Positions 26,200-34,308 of a stretch of 64,000 nucleotides of DNA are shown here, piece by piece. Source of the DNA: Gammaproteobacteria bacterium (GTDB lineage Bacteria; Pseudomonadota; Gammaproteobacteria; Pseudomonadales; Halieaceae); NCBI GenBank assembly GCA_030428835.1, contig JAUIEP010000012.1, positions 1-64,000 of the forward strand. Direction: 5' to 3'. The first letter of the stretch is position 1. Each line of letters begins with the position of its first letter. Below the pieces are notes generated by a model that had not been told where the DNA came from, ran no database searches, and saw nothing but the letters and a program-made list of their open reading frames with translations. The translations under genes and the position numbers were made by a program.

Positions 26200-26285
26200 A
26201 GGCAGGGGCCGGCAGCATAAGAACAACAGGTCTTCGGGCAACAGTTGCATCACGCATCATTCAAAAGGCAAACGAGGGGTCAATC

Positions 26286-27347
<1,062 letters not shown>

Positions 27348-27396
27348 TCCTCCCTGTTTTTTCTTTCGAATCGTCCAGGTCCATGACGTTTCCCAC

Positions 27397-27450
27397 TGGC
27401 GCCGGGTACCCACTTTACCCACCCTCGCACCCGGCGCCATTTTTTGTTTT
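27397..27450 (+). terminator. Intrinsic terminator between recA and recX
   Basis: A perfect 11-bp inverted repeat (TGGCGCCGGGT at 27397-27407, ACCCGGCGCCA at 27429-27439) with a 21-nt loop, followed directly by tttttt-g-tttt. It lies 49 bp after the recA stop and ends just before the recX start, as in E. coli, where a terminator lets only a fraction of recA transcripts reach recX. Confidence 0.93.
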
Positions 27451-27467
27451 TCCCAGCCACCGTGCAG

Positions 27468-27941
27468 ATGGTCGCTGACGCCTCCGACGAGATCACGCGG
27501 GACGACATCAACCCCGCGGACATCCGCCTTGCGGCGATGAACCTGCTGGCCCGCCGCGAGCATTCGCTCAGGGAACTGCAGCAGAAACTGCGCCGGCGTT
27601 TTCCCGACCCCGAACTGGTTGCCGCGGAGTTGGATCGCCTGGTCGAGGAAAACCTGCAATCGGACAGTCGCTATGCGCAGAGCTATGTACGCCAGCGCGC
27701 GGGCAGGGGCTTCGGGCCGTTGCGGGTGCGCGGGGAGATGCGCGAGCGGGGCATTGCCGACACCGCAATCGAACTCGCTTTCGCGGAGGCGGAGGTGGAC
27801 TGGGCCGCCGTCGCGCGCGAGGTGTACAGCAAGAAGTTCGGCAGCGCACCACCGGGAGACATGAAGGAGCGCGCGCGGCGCGCGCGTTTCATGCAGTATC
27901 GCGGGTTTTCCGCGGAAGAGTACGGCTGTCTCGATGAGTAG
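27468..27941 (+). CDS. recX: Regulatory protein RecX
   Basis: 157 aa from ATG 27468; the TTG at 27444 used by the ORF track sits in the terminator U-tract and is unlikely. Small helical protein that binds RecA filaments and inhibits their extension. RecX pattern: AAMNLLARREHSLRELQQKLRRRF near the start, LVEENLQSDSRYAQSYVRQR in the middle, and RARFMQYRGFSAEEYGCLDE at the end. Located 120 bp after recA on the same strand, behind the intrinsic terminator, so expression probably depends on read-through. Confidence 0.96.
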   Translation: MVADASDEITRDDINPADIRLAAMNLLARREHSLRELQQKLRRRFPDPELVAAELDRLVEENLQSDSRYAQSYVRQRAGRGFGPLRVRGEMRERGIADTAIELAFAEAEVDWAAVAREVYSKKFGSAPPGDMKERARRARFMQYRGFSAEEYGCLDE

Positions 27942-27963
27942 GCCCCGTGAGTAGGTAAGCCGC

Positions 27964-28557
27964 TCACCCGCCCTGCAGGCGTTCCTCCACGAAATCCAGC
28001 CGGTCCTGGCCGAAGAACATCTCGTCGCCCATGTACATGGTCGGTGCGCCGAAGGTGCCGCGCGCCACGGCGGCCTCAGTGTTGTCGATCAGCGCCTGCT
28101 TGATTTCCGGGTCCTGGCTCAGTTCCAGCAGGGTGTGCGTATCGAGCCCGGCGTCGCCGAGAACCCTGGCGATCACCGCCATATCACCCATGTTTTCCTC
28201 CTGCTGCCACATCGCGTCGTAGACCACGTCAAGATATCGGTCGAAACAGCCCATGCGTTGCGCCGCGATAGCGCCGCGCATCAGCGGCAGGGTTTTGATC
28301 GGGAAGAATGGGTTGAAGTTCAGAGTCACGCCGTAGCGCTCACAGAAACGGGGCAGGTCGTGGGTCGCCATATAGGCGCCCTTGGCGGGTATGGTCACCG
28401 GCGAGACGTTGTCCGTCGCCTTGAACACGCCGCCAAGCAACATCGGTATGTACGTGATCTCGAGATCGTACCGCTGCCTGAGTTGCAGCAGCCGTTTGTG
28501 CGCGAGGTAGGCGGTGGGGCTGCCGAAGTCGAAATAGAAATCCAGTTGTTTGCTCAC
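27964..28557 (-). CDS. DsbA-family isomerase (2-hydroxychromene-2-carboxylate isomerase-like)
   Basis: 197 aa. Thioredoxin-fold kappa-GST type protein: starts LDFYFDFGSPTAYLA with Ser instead of a redox CxxC, followed by ITYIPMLLGGVFKAT and the late cis-proline segment ARGTFGAPTMYMGDEMFFGQDRLDFVEE. Family members isomerise 2-hydroxychromene-2-carboxylate in naphthalene degradation using glutathione, or act on other substrates; no naphthalene genes are nearby. A short palindromic operator lies in the divergent promoter region shared with the sterol-desaturase-family gene. Confidence 0.92.
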   Translation of the reverse strand: MSKQLDFYFDFGSPTAYLAHKRLLQLRQRYDLEITYIPMLLGGVFKATDNVSPVTIPAKGAYMATHDLPRFCERYGVTLNFNPFFPIKTLPLMRGAIAAQRMGCFDRYLDVVYDAMWQQEENMGDMAVIARVLGDAGLDTHTLLELSQDPEIKQALIDNTEAAVARGTFGAPTMYMGDEMFFGQDRLDFVEERLQGG

Positions 28558-28603
28558 GGTCAGCTCCTCGTTGGCCTGACAGGGTGGACCGTGGCTGAAT
28601 ATA

Positions 28604-28618
28604 GTTCTAATTTAGAAC
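28604..28618. promoter_or_regulatory. Palindromic operator candidate
   Basis: GTTCTAA-t-TTAGAAC, two perfect 7-bp arms around one base, in an AT-rich patch (tatagttctaatttagaacc) within GC-rich surroundings. It lies 46 bp upstream of the DsbA-family gene and 115 bp upstream of the divergent desaturase gene. Size and symmetry suit a MarR- or TetR-type repressor dimer, but no such regulator gene is next to it. Confidence 0.55.
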
Positions 28619-28733
28619 CATATCAAGCGGCCCGACCGCGAGCGGCGGGAATGAGGTACGCTTGTCACAGGGCCGATTCCGGCGCGCTCGCAGTTCGGCG
28701 CGCGTCCGACCGCGGCTGAAGAGGTGTGATTCC

Positions 28734-29618
28734 TTGGAAGAGTTTTTACAGGACGACCTGGCGATCGTCGCCGTTCCCATCTACGCGCTGGCCATCTTCC
28801 TGGAGATGCGCTGGAGCAGGAAGCGTGATCCGTCGCTGTACCGGCGCGATGACCTGATCGCCTCGCTCGCCATGGGCGCGCTGTCGATCATCGTCGAGAT
28901 ACTGCCGCGGCTCGCGGCGCTCGCGGTGATGTGGCAACTGCATGAATGGAGTCCGCTCAGGGATGTCGTGGGGCGCCAGTGGTGGGCCTGGCTTGCGCTG
29001 TTCTTCCTGGATGACCTCTCCTATTACTGGTTCCACCGCAGCAATCACGAGGTGCGGCTACTGTGGGCGGGCCACGTCAACCATCACTCGTCGCAACATA
29101 TGAATTTCGGCACGGCACTGCGCCAGGGTGTGGGGGAGCGCCTGCACAAGTTTCTCTTCTGGTTGTGGCTGCCGCTGCTCGGTTTCGACCCGGCGATGAT
29201 CATCACCATGATCAGCCTCAGCCTGTTCTACCAGTTCTGGATTCACACCAAGGCCGTACACCGCCTGCACCCGTGGGTAGAGGCGGTGTTCAATACGCCC
29301 TCGCATCACCGTGTACACCACGGCTCCAACGTGCGCTATCTCGACCGCAATCACGGCGGTGTGCTGATTATCTGGGACAGGCTGTTCGGCACCTTCAGTC
29401 CCGAGCGGGACGATGAACCGGTGGTGTACGGACTCACCAGCAACATCGGGACCGACAGCATCCCGGTGGTCGCCACCCACGAGTACGTGTCGATCTGGCG
29501 TGACCTCAAGCGCGCCGACAACTGGCGCGACCGGCTGCGCTACCTGTTTCTCGCGCCGGGCTGGAGCCACGACGGGCCCGACAAGCGCGCCAATACACTG
29601 CGCGCGAAGGCCCTGTAG
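28734..29618 (+). CDS. Sterol desaturase / fatty acid hydroxylase family membrane protein
   Basis: 294 aa from TTG 28734, chosen because GAGGTG sits 7 bp upstream and the first membrane segment follows immediately; the track start at 28662 adds a charged, non-conserved stretch. Several membrane helices and the diiron histidine clusters HRSNHE, HVNHHSSQHMN and HHRVHHG, the standard three-box set of this family. These enzymes hydroxylate or desaturate lipids, using O2. The stop codon TAG is itself part of the downstream REP-like element. Confidence 0.9.
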   Translation: MEEFLQDDLAIVAVPIYALAIFLEMRWSRKRDPSLYRRDDLIASLAMGALSIIVEILPRLAALAVMWQLHEWSPLRDVVGRQWWAWLALFFLDDLSYYWFHRSNHEVRLLWAGHVNHHSSQHMNFGTALRQGVGERLHKFLFWLWLPLLGFDPAMIITMISLSLFYQFWIHTKAVHRLHPWVEAVFNTPSHHRVHHGSNVRYLDRNHGGVLIIWDRLFGTFSPERDDEPVVYGLTSNIGTDSIPVVATHEYVSIWRDLKRADNWRDRLRYLFLAPGWSHDGPDKRANTLRAKAL

Positions 29619-29740
29619 GGTCGAATTCATTCGACAGGTAACCGGGCTTGCAGTGGCAGCAGGTGTTCGTATTGAGAGCGGCGTCCTGCGTCGAATAAAT
29701 TCGACCCTACGGGGAGCCGGGGTCGAGTGAATTCGATCCC
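29615..29740. repeat. REP-like composite element, copy C, with trailing half-palindrome
   Basis: A 96-bp element runs from gtagggtcgaattcattcga (29615) to the inverted gtcgaataaattcgacccta (ending 29710) and is followed by a separate smaller palindrome gggtcgagtgaattcgatcc (from about 29720). It uses the same TCGAAT/ATTCGA core as the 19-kb elements but has a different centre (accgggcttgcagtggcagc...). The first bases overlap the desaturase stop codon. Confidence 0.82.
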
Positions 29741-29758
29741 ACAGCGCGCGAGGCCCCT

Positions 29759-29884
29759 GTAGGGTCGAATTCATTCGACAGGTGACCGGGCTTGCACTGG
29801 CAACGGGTGTTCGTATTGAGAGCGGCGTTCCGCGTCGAATAAATTCGACCCTACAGGGTGCTCAGGTCGAATAAATTCGATCCC
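29759..29884. repeat. REP-like composite element, copy D (144-bp tandem duplicate of C)
   Basis: Repeats copy C at a period of exactly 144 bp, including the 96-bp element (29759-29854) and the trailing half-palindrome (29864-29884). The duplicated unit also carries a near-copy of the last codons of the desaturase gene (cgcgcgaggcccctgtag against cgcgcgaaggccctgtag), showing that the duplication took in the gene end. Copies C and D together fill the 287-bp gap before the next gene. Confidence 0.82.
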
Positions 29885-29905
29885 GCAGTTTGTCTGCTGC
29901 CGGAT

Positions 29906-30154
29906 CTACTCAAGCGCCATCCCCGGCAGGAACTTGCTCACCAGCACGACCTTGCCGTGCTGCTCGCTGCACCAGCGCAGGCCGTCGCGCAGGGTGTCGA
30001 ACACGAGCTGGTCCTCCCCCGAGATGATCGTACAGGTGGCGTGGGTCTCGACGTGCAGGCCGTCGACGCCATTGAGGAACGCGATGAACGCCTTGATCGG
30101 GGGAATGTAGTCCGGGTTGAAGGGGTACAGGCTGAGTTCTGCGGTCAGGATCAT
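29906..30154 (-). CDS. Small YkoF/thiamine-binding-like protein
   Basis: 82 aa from ATG 30154. One ferredoxin-like domain: ILTAELSLYPFNPDYIPPIKAFIAFLN, then VETHATCTIISGEDQLVFDTLRDGL and a closing strand KVVLVSKF. The order of beta-alpha-beta elements and the TAELSLYP start recall the YKOF/HMP-thiamine-binding family; that family assignment is moderate. It starts 13 bp after the stop of the LLM oxidoreductase gene, so the two are co-transcribed and may act on one substrate. Confidence 0.72.
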   Translation of the reverse strand: MILTAELSLYPFNPDYIPPIKAFIAFLNGVDGLHVETHATCTIISGEDQLVFDTLRDGLRWCSEQHGKVVLVSKFLPGMALE

Positions 30155-30167
30155 TCGTATTCTCTTG

Positions 30168-31160
30168 TCAGTGCTCGGCCAGCAGCGGTTGCACGACCTG
30201 TTCCGCGTACAGCCTGATGCTGGCCCACGCGGCGTCAAGGGGCATGCCGCCGACGAGTGGGTGAATTGCGCCATAGAAATCGGGTCGGTCGCGGTGGCGT
30301 CGCCTGCACTCGGCAGGTGTAATGATCTCGTAGCGCTTCTCCTCGCGCAGCGCCGCCACGGAATCGGAATGGAACTCGAGCGGGCGCTTCACGCCCTCGG
30401 TCTTCCAGCTCGAGTATTCCACGACCTCGTTGAGGAAGTATTCGCCGTAGGCTGCCCACGCGGCGTCCGGGTCCTCGTGGATGAACAGAATGGAGAAGTC
30501 CTGCGGCGGTGAATGCGTGAAGCCGACCGTGCCGTGTTTCTCGCACTCGGCGTGGTAGTAGGCTTCCAGTTCAGGGTCGGCGACCGGTGGTGAAAAGGGC
30601 AGGCCGAGCCGCGCCGCGCGGCGCGCCGCGGGCCTGCTCATGCCGCCGACCAGGAAGAACGGGTGCGGCCGGGCGCAGGGTTTCGGCGTAACGTTCACCA
30701 TCCGGCCGTTGTACTCGAAGGGCTCGTCGCCCCAGGCCTTGAGCAGGGTCTCCAGCACATGGTCCATCCACTCGCCGCGCCCCTCGAAGGGCTTGTTGGC
30801 GATGTGGAACTCGATCTCGCGGTAGCCCATGCCGGCAATGAAGGTAAGCCTGCCGTTGCTTAACAGGTCGACCACCGCGATGTCCTCCGCCAGCCTGACC
30901 GGGTCGTACAGGGCCACCAGCAGCGCACCGATACTGATATTGCAGCGCTGCGTGCGCGCCGCGATGGCGGCGGCCAGGGTGAGGGGCGACGGCAGCCAGC
31001 CGTTCTCCGCGACGTGGTGCTCTTCGACGTTGACGCCGGAGAATCCCATGCTGTCGGCGTAGGCCGCCATTTCGACAGCGGCCTGGTAGCGCTGCGCCCG
31101 GCGCGCCGGGTCGGGTTCCGCGCCGGTCAGGTTGAGTCGCAGGTTCGCGCTGATGTCCAT
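30168..31160 (-). CDS. LLM-class flavin-dependent oxidoreductase
   Basis: 330 aa from ATG 31160; the track's 439-aa version adds a non-conserved leader. Luciferase-like barrel: ADSMGFSGVNVEEHHVAENGWLPSPLTLAAAIAA is the standard EHH segment of FMN-using LLM enzymes, followed by ISIGALLVALYDPVRLAEDIAVVDLLSNGRLTF, and GMGYREIEFHI. Probably a flavin-dependent monooxygenase; reductase partner not adjacent. Operon with the small YkoF-like gene, divergent from a Tat-exported MDR protein. Confidence 0.9.
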   Translation of the reverse strand: MDISANLRLNLTGAEPDPARRAQRYQAAVEMAAYADSMGFSGVNVEEHHVAENGWLPSPLTLAAAIAARTQRCNISIGALLVALYDPVRLAEDIAVVDLLSNGRLTFIAGMGYREIEFHIANKPFEGRGEWMDHVLETLLKAWGDEPFEYNGRMVNVTPKPCARPHPFFLVGGMSRPAARRAARLGLPFSPPVADPELEAYYHAECEKHGTVGFTHSPPQDFSILFIHEDPDAAWAAYGEYFLNEVVEYSSWKTEGVKRPLEFHSDSVAALREEKRYEIITPAECRRRHRDRPDFYGAIHPLVGGMPLDAAWASIRLYAEQVVQPLLAEH

Positions 31161-31344
31161 GGGTCTTGTCTCTCGCAACGGGACGGGCAGTGTAGCAAAG
31201 CCGGTCGCCCGCCGGTGACCCCCAGGGCCCGGTGCCGAAGGCGCGCAGGTGTTTGCCTTGCGGCGCGGGTGCGCCGACGTCGAGACACGGCGCGTCGACT
31301 GGTCTATGGTTAGTGTTTCGCAATCGTTGAGGAAAAAGTCCGCC

Positions 31345-32439
31345 ATGTCGATGAACCGTCGTGAATTCACCCTGGGCACCGCAGCGGTGCTCGGAGCGCT
31401 CGCTTTCCCACCCGCCGGCCGCGCCGCGGAGGTCAACCGGCGCTGGGTCCTGGCCTCGCGGCCGGTGGGCAAACCCACCGTGGACAACTTCCGCCTGGAG
31501 ACAACACCTGTTCCGACCGTGGGCGACGGCGAAGTCCTGCTGAAGACGCGCTACCTGTCGCTCGACCCCTACATGCGCGGTCGCATGAGTGCGGGGCCCA
31601 GCTACGCCGCCAACGTCAAGCTCGACAACGTGATGGTGGGCGGTACGGTCAGCGAGGTGGTGGAGTCCAACATCCCGCGCTTCAAGCAAGGCGACCTGGT
31701 GAACGCCTTCTCCGGCTGGCAGGACTACGCCGTGTCCAGCGGCGTCGAATTGCTCAAGCTCGACAAGCGTATCGAGAAGCCCTCCTACGCGCTCGGCGTG
31801 CTTGGCATGCCCGGCCTCACGGCCTACGTGGGGCTGCTCGATATCGGCGAACCGAAGGAGGGCGAGACCGTGGTGCTTGCCGCATCGACCGGCGCTGTGG
31901 GCTCCGTGGTCGGCCAGATAGCAAAGTTGAAGGGCTGTCGCGTGGTGGGAATCGCGGGCGCGAAGGAGAAGTGCGAATACGCCGTCAAGGAACTGGGATA
32001 CGACGCCTGCATCAGCCATTACGACGACGATATGGCGGCGCAACTCAAGGCCGCGTGCCCCGACGGCATCGATGTCTACTTCGAGAATGTCGGCGGCAGT
32101 TCCTGGGAAGCGGTCATGCCGTTGCTCAACACGTTTGCGCGGGTGCCCGTCTGCGGTCTGATCGCGCATTACAACCAGACGGAATTGCCGCCCGGGCCGG
32201 ATCGCATGGTCGCGCTGCAGCAGATGATCCTGACGCGCAGCATCAAGATGCAGGGTTTTATTGTCAGCAATTACTACAACCGCCTGGGCGCTTTCACGCA
32301 GGATATGACCAACTGGCTCGCGCAGGGCAAGATCACCTACCGCGAAGACGTGGTGGAGGGCCTTGAAAACGCGCCCGACGCCTTCCTCGGCCTGTTCAGC
32401 GGCGCCAACTTCGGCAAGCTGGTGGTCAAGGTCAGCTAG
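31345..32439 (+). CDS. MDR-superfamily NADP-dependent oxidoreductase with a Tat signal
   Basis: 364 aa from ATG 31345 (ribosome-binding site GAGGAAAA). The N-terminus MSMNRREFTLGTAAVLGALAFPP has a twin-arginine motif, a hydrophobic core and an AxA-like end, i.e. a Tat signal. The remainder is a zinc-free medium-chain reductase of the prostaglandin-reductase/curcumin-reductase type: LSLDPYMRGRM, LGMPGLTAYVGLLDIGEPKEGETVVLAASTGAVG with the nucleotide loop, and IDVYFENVGG. Such enzymes reduce alpha,beta-enones in the cytoplasm with NADPH, so export would be unusual. The next gene (LLM) starts 40 bp later. Confidence 0.87.
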   Translation: MSMNRREFTLGTAAVLGALAFPPAGRAAEVNRRWVLASRPVGKPTVDNFRLETTPVPTVGDGEVLLKTRYLSLDPYMRGRMSAGPSYAANVKLDNVMVGGTVSEVVESNIPRFKQGDLVNAFSGWQDYAVSSGVELLKLDKRIEKPSYALGVLGMPGLTAYVGLLDIGEPKEGETVVLAASTGAVGSVVGQIAKLKGCRVVGIAGAKEKCEYAVKELGYDACISHYDDDMAAQLKAACPDGIDVYFENVGGSSWEAVMPLLNTFARVPVCGLIAHYNQTELPPGPDRMVALQQMILTRSIKMQGFIVSNYYNRLGAFTQDMTNWLAQGKITYREDVVEGLENAPDAFLGLFSGANFGKLVVKVS

Positions 32440-32479
32440 GCACCATGCCCACGGAGCAAGCGGCGACAGCCAGCGCCAC

Positions 32480-33418
32480 GTGAGTGCCACCCTGCACGTC
32501 GCGACCACGCCGTGGTCATGGTCAGCCGTCGCGGACGCCGAGGCGCTGTGTCGCCAGGCGGAACAGGCGGAGGCCCTCGGCCTGCATTCCCTGTGGTTGC
32601 CGGAAAACCATTTCAGCGGCGAACGGGCCATCCCGTCGCCGGTCACGCTGCTGGCGGCCGTGGCGGCGCGCACCCGGCGCATCGGCCTCGGTACCACCTC
32701 TTACCTGTTGCCCATCCGCAACCCCATCCTCGCCGCCGAGGAGATCGCGGTACTGGATCGCCTGTCGGGCGGTCGCGTGATCCTGGGGGTCGGGCGCGGC
32801 ATACAACCGGAGATGTTCGACGCGTTCGATATCGACACGGCGGACAAGCGCAGCCTGTTCGCGCGCCACCTGGCCGTCATGCAGGGGGCCTGGCGCGGCG
32901 AAGCCCTCACCGCGCATGAGGGCGGCAAGCCGGTCACCCTCGCGCCGCTGCCCGTGCAGCGGCCCTCGCCCCCGATCTGGGTCGCCGCGTTCGGCCCGCT
33001 GGCGCTGCGGCAGGTGGCCTCGCTGGGCCTGCCGTATCTCGCGTCCCCCGTCGAATCGCTGCACGCACTGGAGAACAACTACCGCGTTTACCACGAGCAC
33101 ATGGCACAGGCGGGCATGGCGCGACAGGACGTCGTGCCCGTGATGCGCACGGTCTATGTCAGCGAGAGCGACGCGGTGACGCGCGGTTTGCGCGAGCGAC
33201 TCGACCGCGCGGTCCCCGCGGCCATGCGCGAGAAGGCCGCGGGCGTCGAGCAGTGGAGCATCGTGGGTGACAGCGCCTACGTGCGGGAACGCCTGGCGCA
33301 GTACCGCGAGAGCCTCGGCGTCAGCCACCTCATCCTGCGCGGCGGCTTACCGGGTATCGACGAGGCGGACGAGGTGCGCAGCGCCGCCCGGGTGGTGGAA
33401 CTGGCGGCGTCGCTCTAG
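32480..33418 (+). CDS. LLM-class flavin-dependent oxidoreductase
   Basis: 312 aa from GTG 32480; the frame upstream of it lies inside the MDR gene. Luciferase-like pattern: AEALGLHSLWLPENHFSGERAIPSPVTLLAAVAARTRRIGLGTTSYLLP, AEEIAVLDRLSGGRVILGVGRG, and a C-terminal GVSHLILRGGLPGI. Third LLM gene of the window, not adjacent to a flavin reductase. A 12-codon ORF (32445-32483) ends across its start codon (ACGTGA), so the two could be coupled. Converges with the DUF3445 gene with stop codons overlapping. Confidence 0.88.
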   Translation: MSATLHVATTPWSWSAVADAEALCRQAEQAEALGLHSLWLPENHFSGERAIPSPVTLLAAVAARTRRIGLGTTSYLLPIRNPILAAEEIAVLDRLSGGRVILGVGRGIQPEMFDAFDIDTADKRSLFARHLAVMQGAWRGEALTAHEGGKPVTLAPLPVQRPSPPIWVAAFGPLALRQVASLGLPYLASPVESLHALENNYRVYHEHMAQAGMARQDVVPVMRTVYVSESDAVTRGLRERLDRAVPAAMREKAAGVEQWSIVGDSAYVRERLAQYRESLGVSHLILRGGLPGIDEADEVRSAARVVELAASL

Positions 33419-34308
33419 TCCGCCCGCCCCGGCGTGTGCGGCCGGTACTTCTCCAGCGCGGGTGCCAGCCGGTCGAACCCCTTGTAGTGCGCAAGCGGCG
33501 CGGGCGTCGCGGCAATGGCGTCGAACAGCGCCCGCAGCGCGCCGGGTGTCTGTGCCAGGCTTGCGAGCGGGTGCAGGTACACCCGGATGGTAAAGGCGAT
33601 GGCGCCGCTTGCAGGCAGGCGGCGCAGCGACTGCCGCTCTGTGCGGTAGAACAGCGGCGTCTGCGCCCCCGCGGGTGCGCGCGTGTCGGGGTCGGGGTGC
33701 AGCGCGTCGTCACCCTGCAGTGACCAGTTGTAGCGCACCACGGGATGTTCGGGCCGCAGGTGCGCCAAGAAGCGTTTCACGCTCGGCGTCAGCGCCGCAT
33801 CGAAGCCCGGAATCGGCCCGTGGATGGCGGCGAGGGAGCAGCCGAATTTCTCGGCCAGTCGCCAGTGACTCGGGCTGCACAGGGTGGCCGCCACGAGGCG
33901 GTAATCGTCGCCCGCGGGCGCCATGAGCACGATGTCGTCCGCTACCCAGAGGCCGGCCTGCCACAGCGGCTCGTCCCCGGCGAGCGTGAACGCGAGCCCG
34001 GCCGGCAGGAACAGCAGTGCGCCATCGCGGATGGCGAACCAGTCGCGCTGTTCGCCGGTGAGGTGGGCGAGCAGCAGGTCCGCGAACTCGCGCTGCGCCG
34101 GCAGGGAGGCCGGGTCGCTGCGGTACACGTCCGCCGCGCAGCGCTCACGCTCGGCCAGTTTGTGGGCGTGGTACCGCGGCAGGTCGCTGTCGGTCTCTAT
34201 CCACGGCCTGTCGCCGAGGGGTGACAGGCCCATCTGCAGCACGTGGGGCGACTCGAGATGTGGCAGGTAGGGCGGCGCGCGCAGATCCGGCGGCTCGACC
34301 GCGCTCAC
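33415..34308 (-). CDS. Heme-dependent oxidative N-demethylase family (DUF3445) protein
   Basis: 297 aa from GTG 34308, which overlaps the stop of the nucleoside transporter gene as GTGA. DUF3445 pattern: QMGLSPLGDRPWIETDSDL near the start, RDGALLFLPAGL, LCSPSHWRLAEKFGCSLAAIHGPIPGF (the conserved centre of the family), VVRYNWSLQGDDAL, and RRLPASGAIAFTIRVYLHPL. Characterised relatives are heme enzymes that remove N-methyl groups, as in dimethylamine metabolism. Coupling to a nucleoside carrier suggests an N-methylated nucleoside or base as substrate; that is inference. Confidence 0.87.
   Translation of the reverse strand: MSAVEPPDLRAPPYLPHLESPHVLQMGLSPLGDRPWIETDSDLPRYHAHKLAERERCAADVYRSDPASLPAQREFADLLLAHLTGEQRDWFAIRDGALLFLPAGLAFTLAGDEPLWQAGLWVADDIVLMAPAGDDYRLVAATLCSPSHWRLAEKFGCSLAAIHGPIPGFDAALTPSVKRFLAHLRPEHPVVRYNWSLQGDDALHPDPDTRAPAGAQTPLFYRTERQSLRRLPASGAIAFTIRVYLHPLASLAQTPGALRALFDAIAATPAPLAHYKGFDRLAPALEKYRPHTPGRAD

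Noticed and set aside
26082-26285. N-terminal extension of RecA through the 18-bp repeats (421-aa ORF)
   Set aside because: RecA homology begins at 26286 with a ribosome-binding site; the extension carries the LexA box and tandem repeats and would give a repetitive RDRETA tail unknown in RecA.
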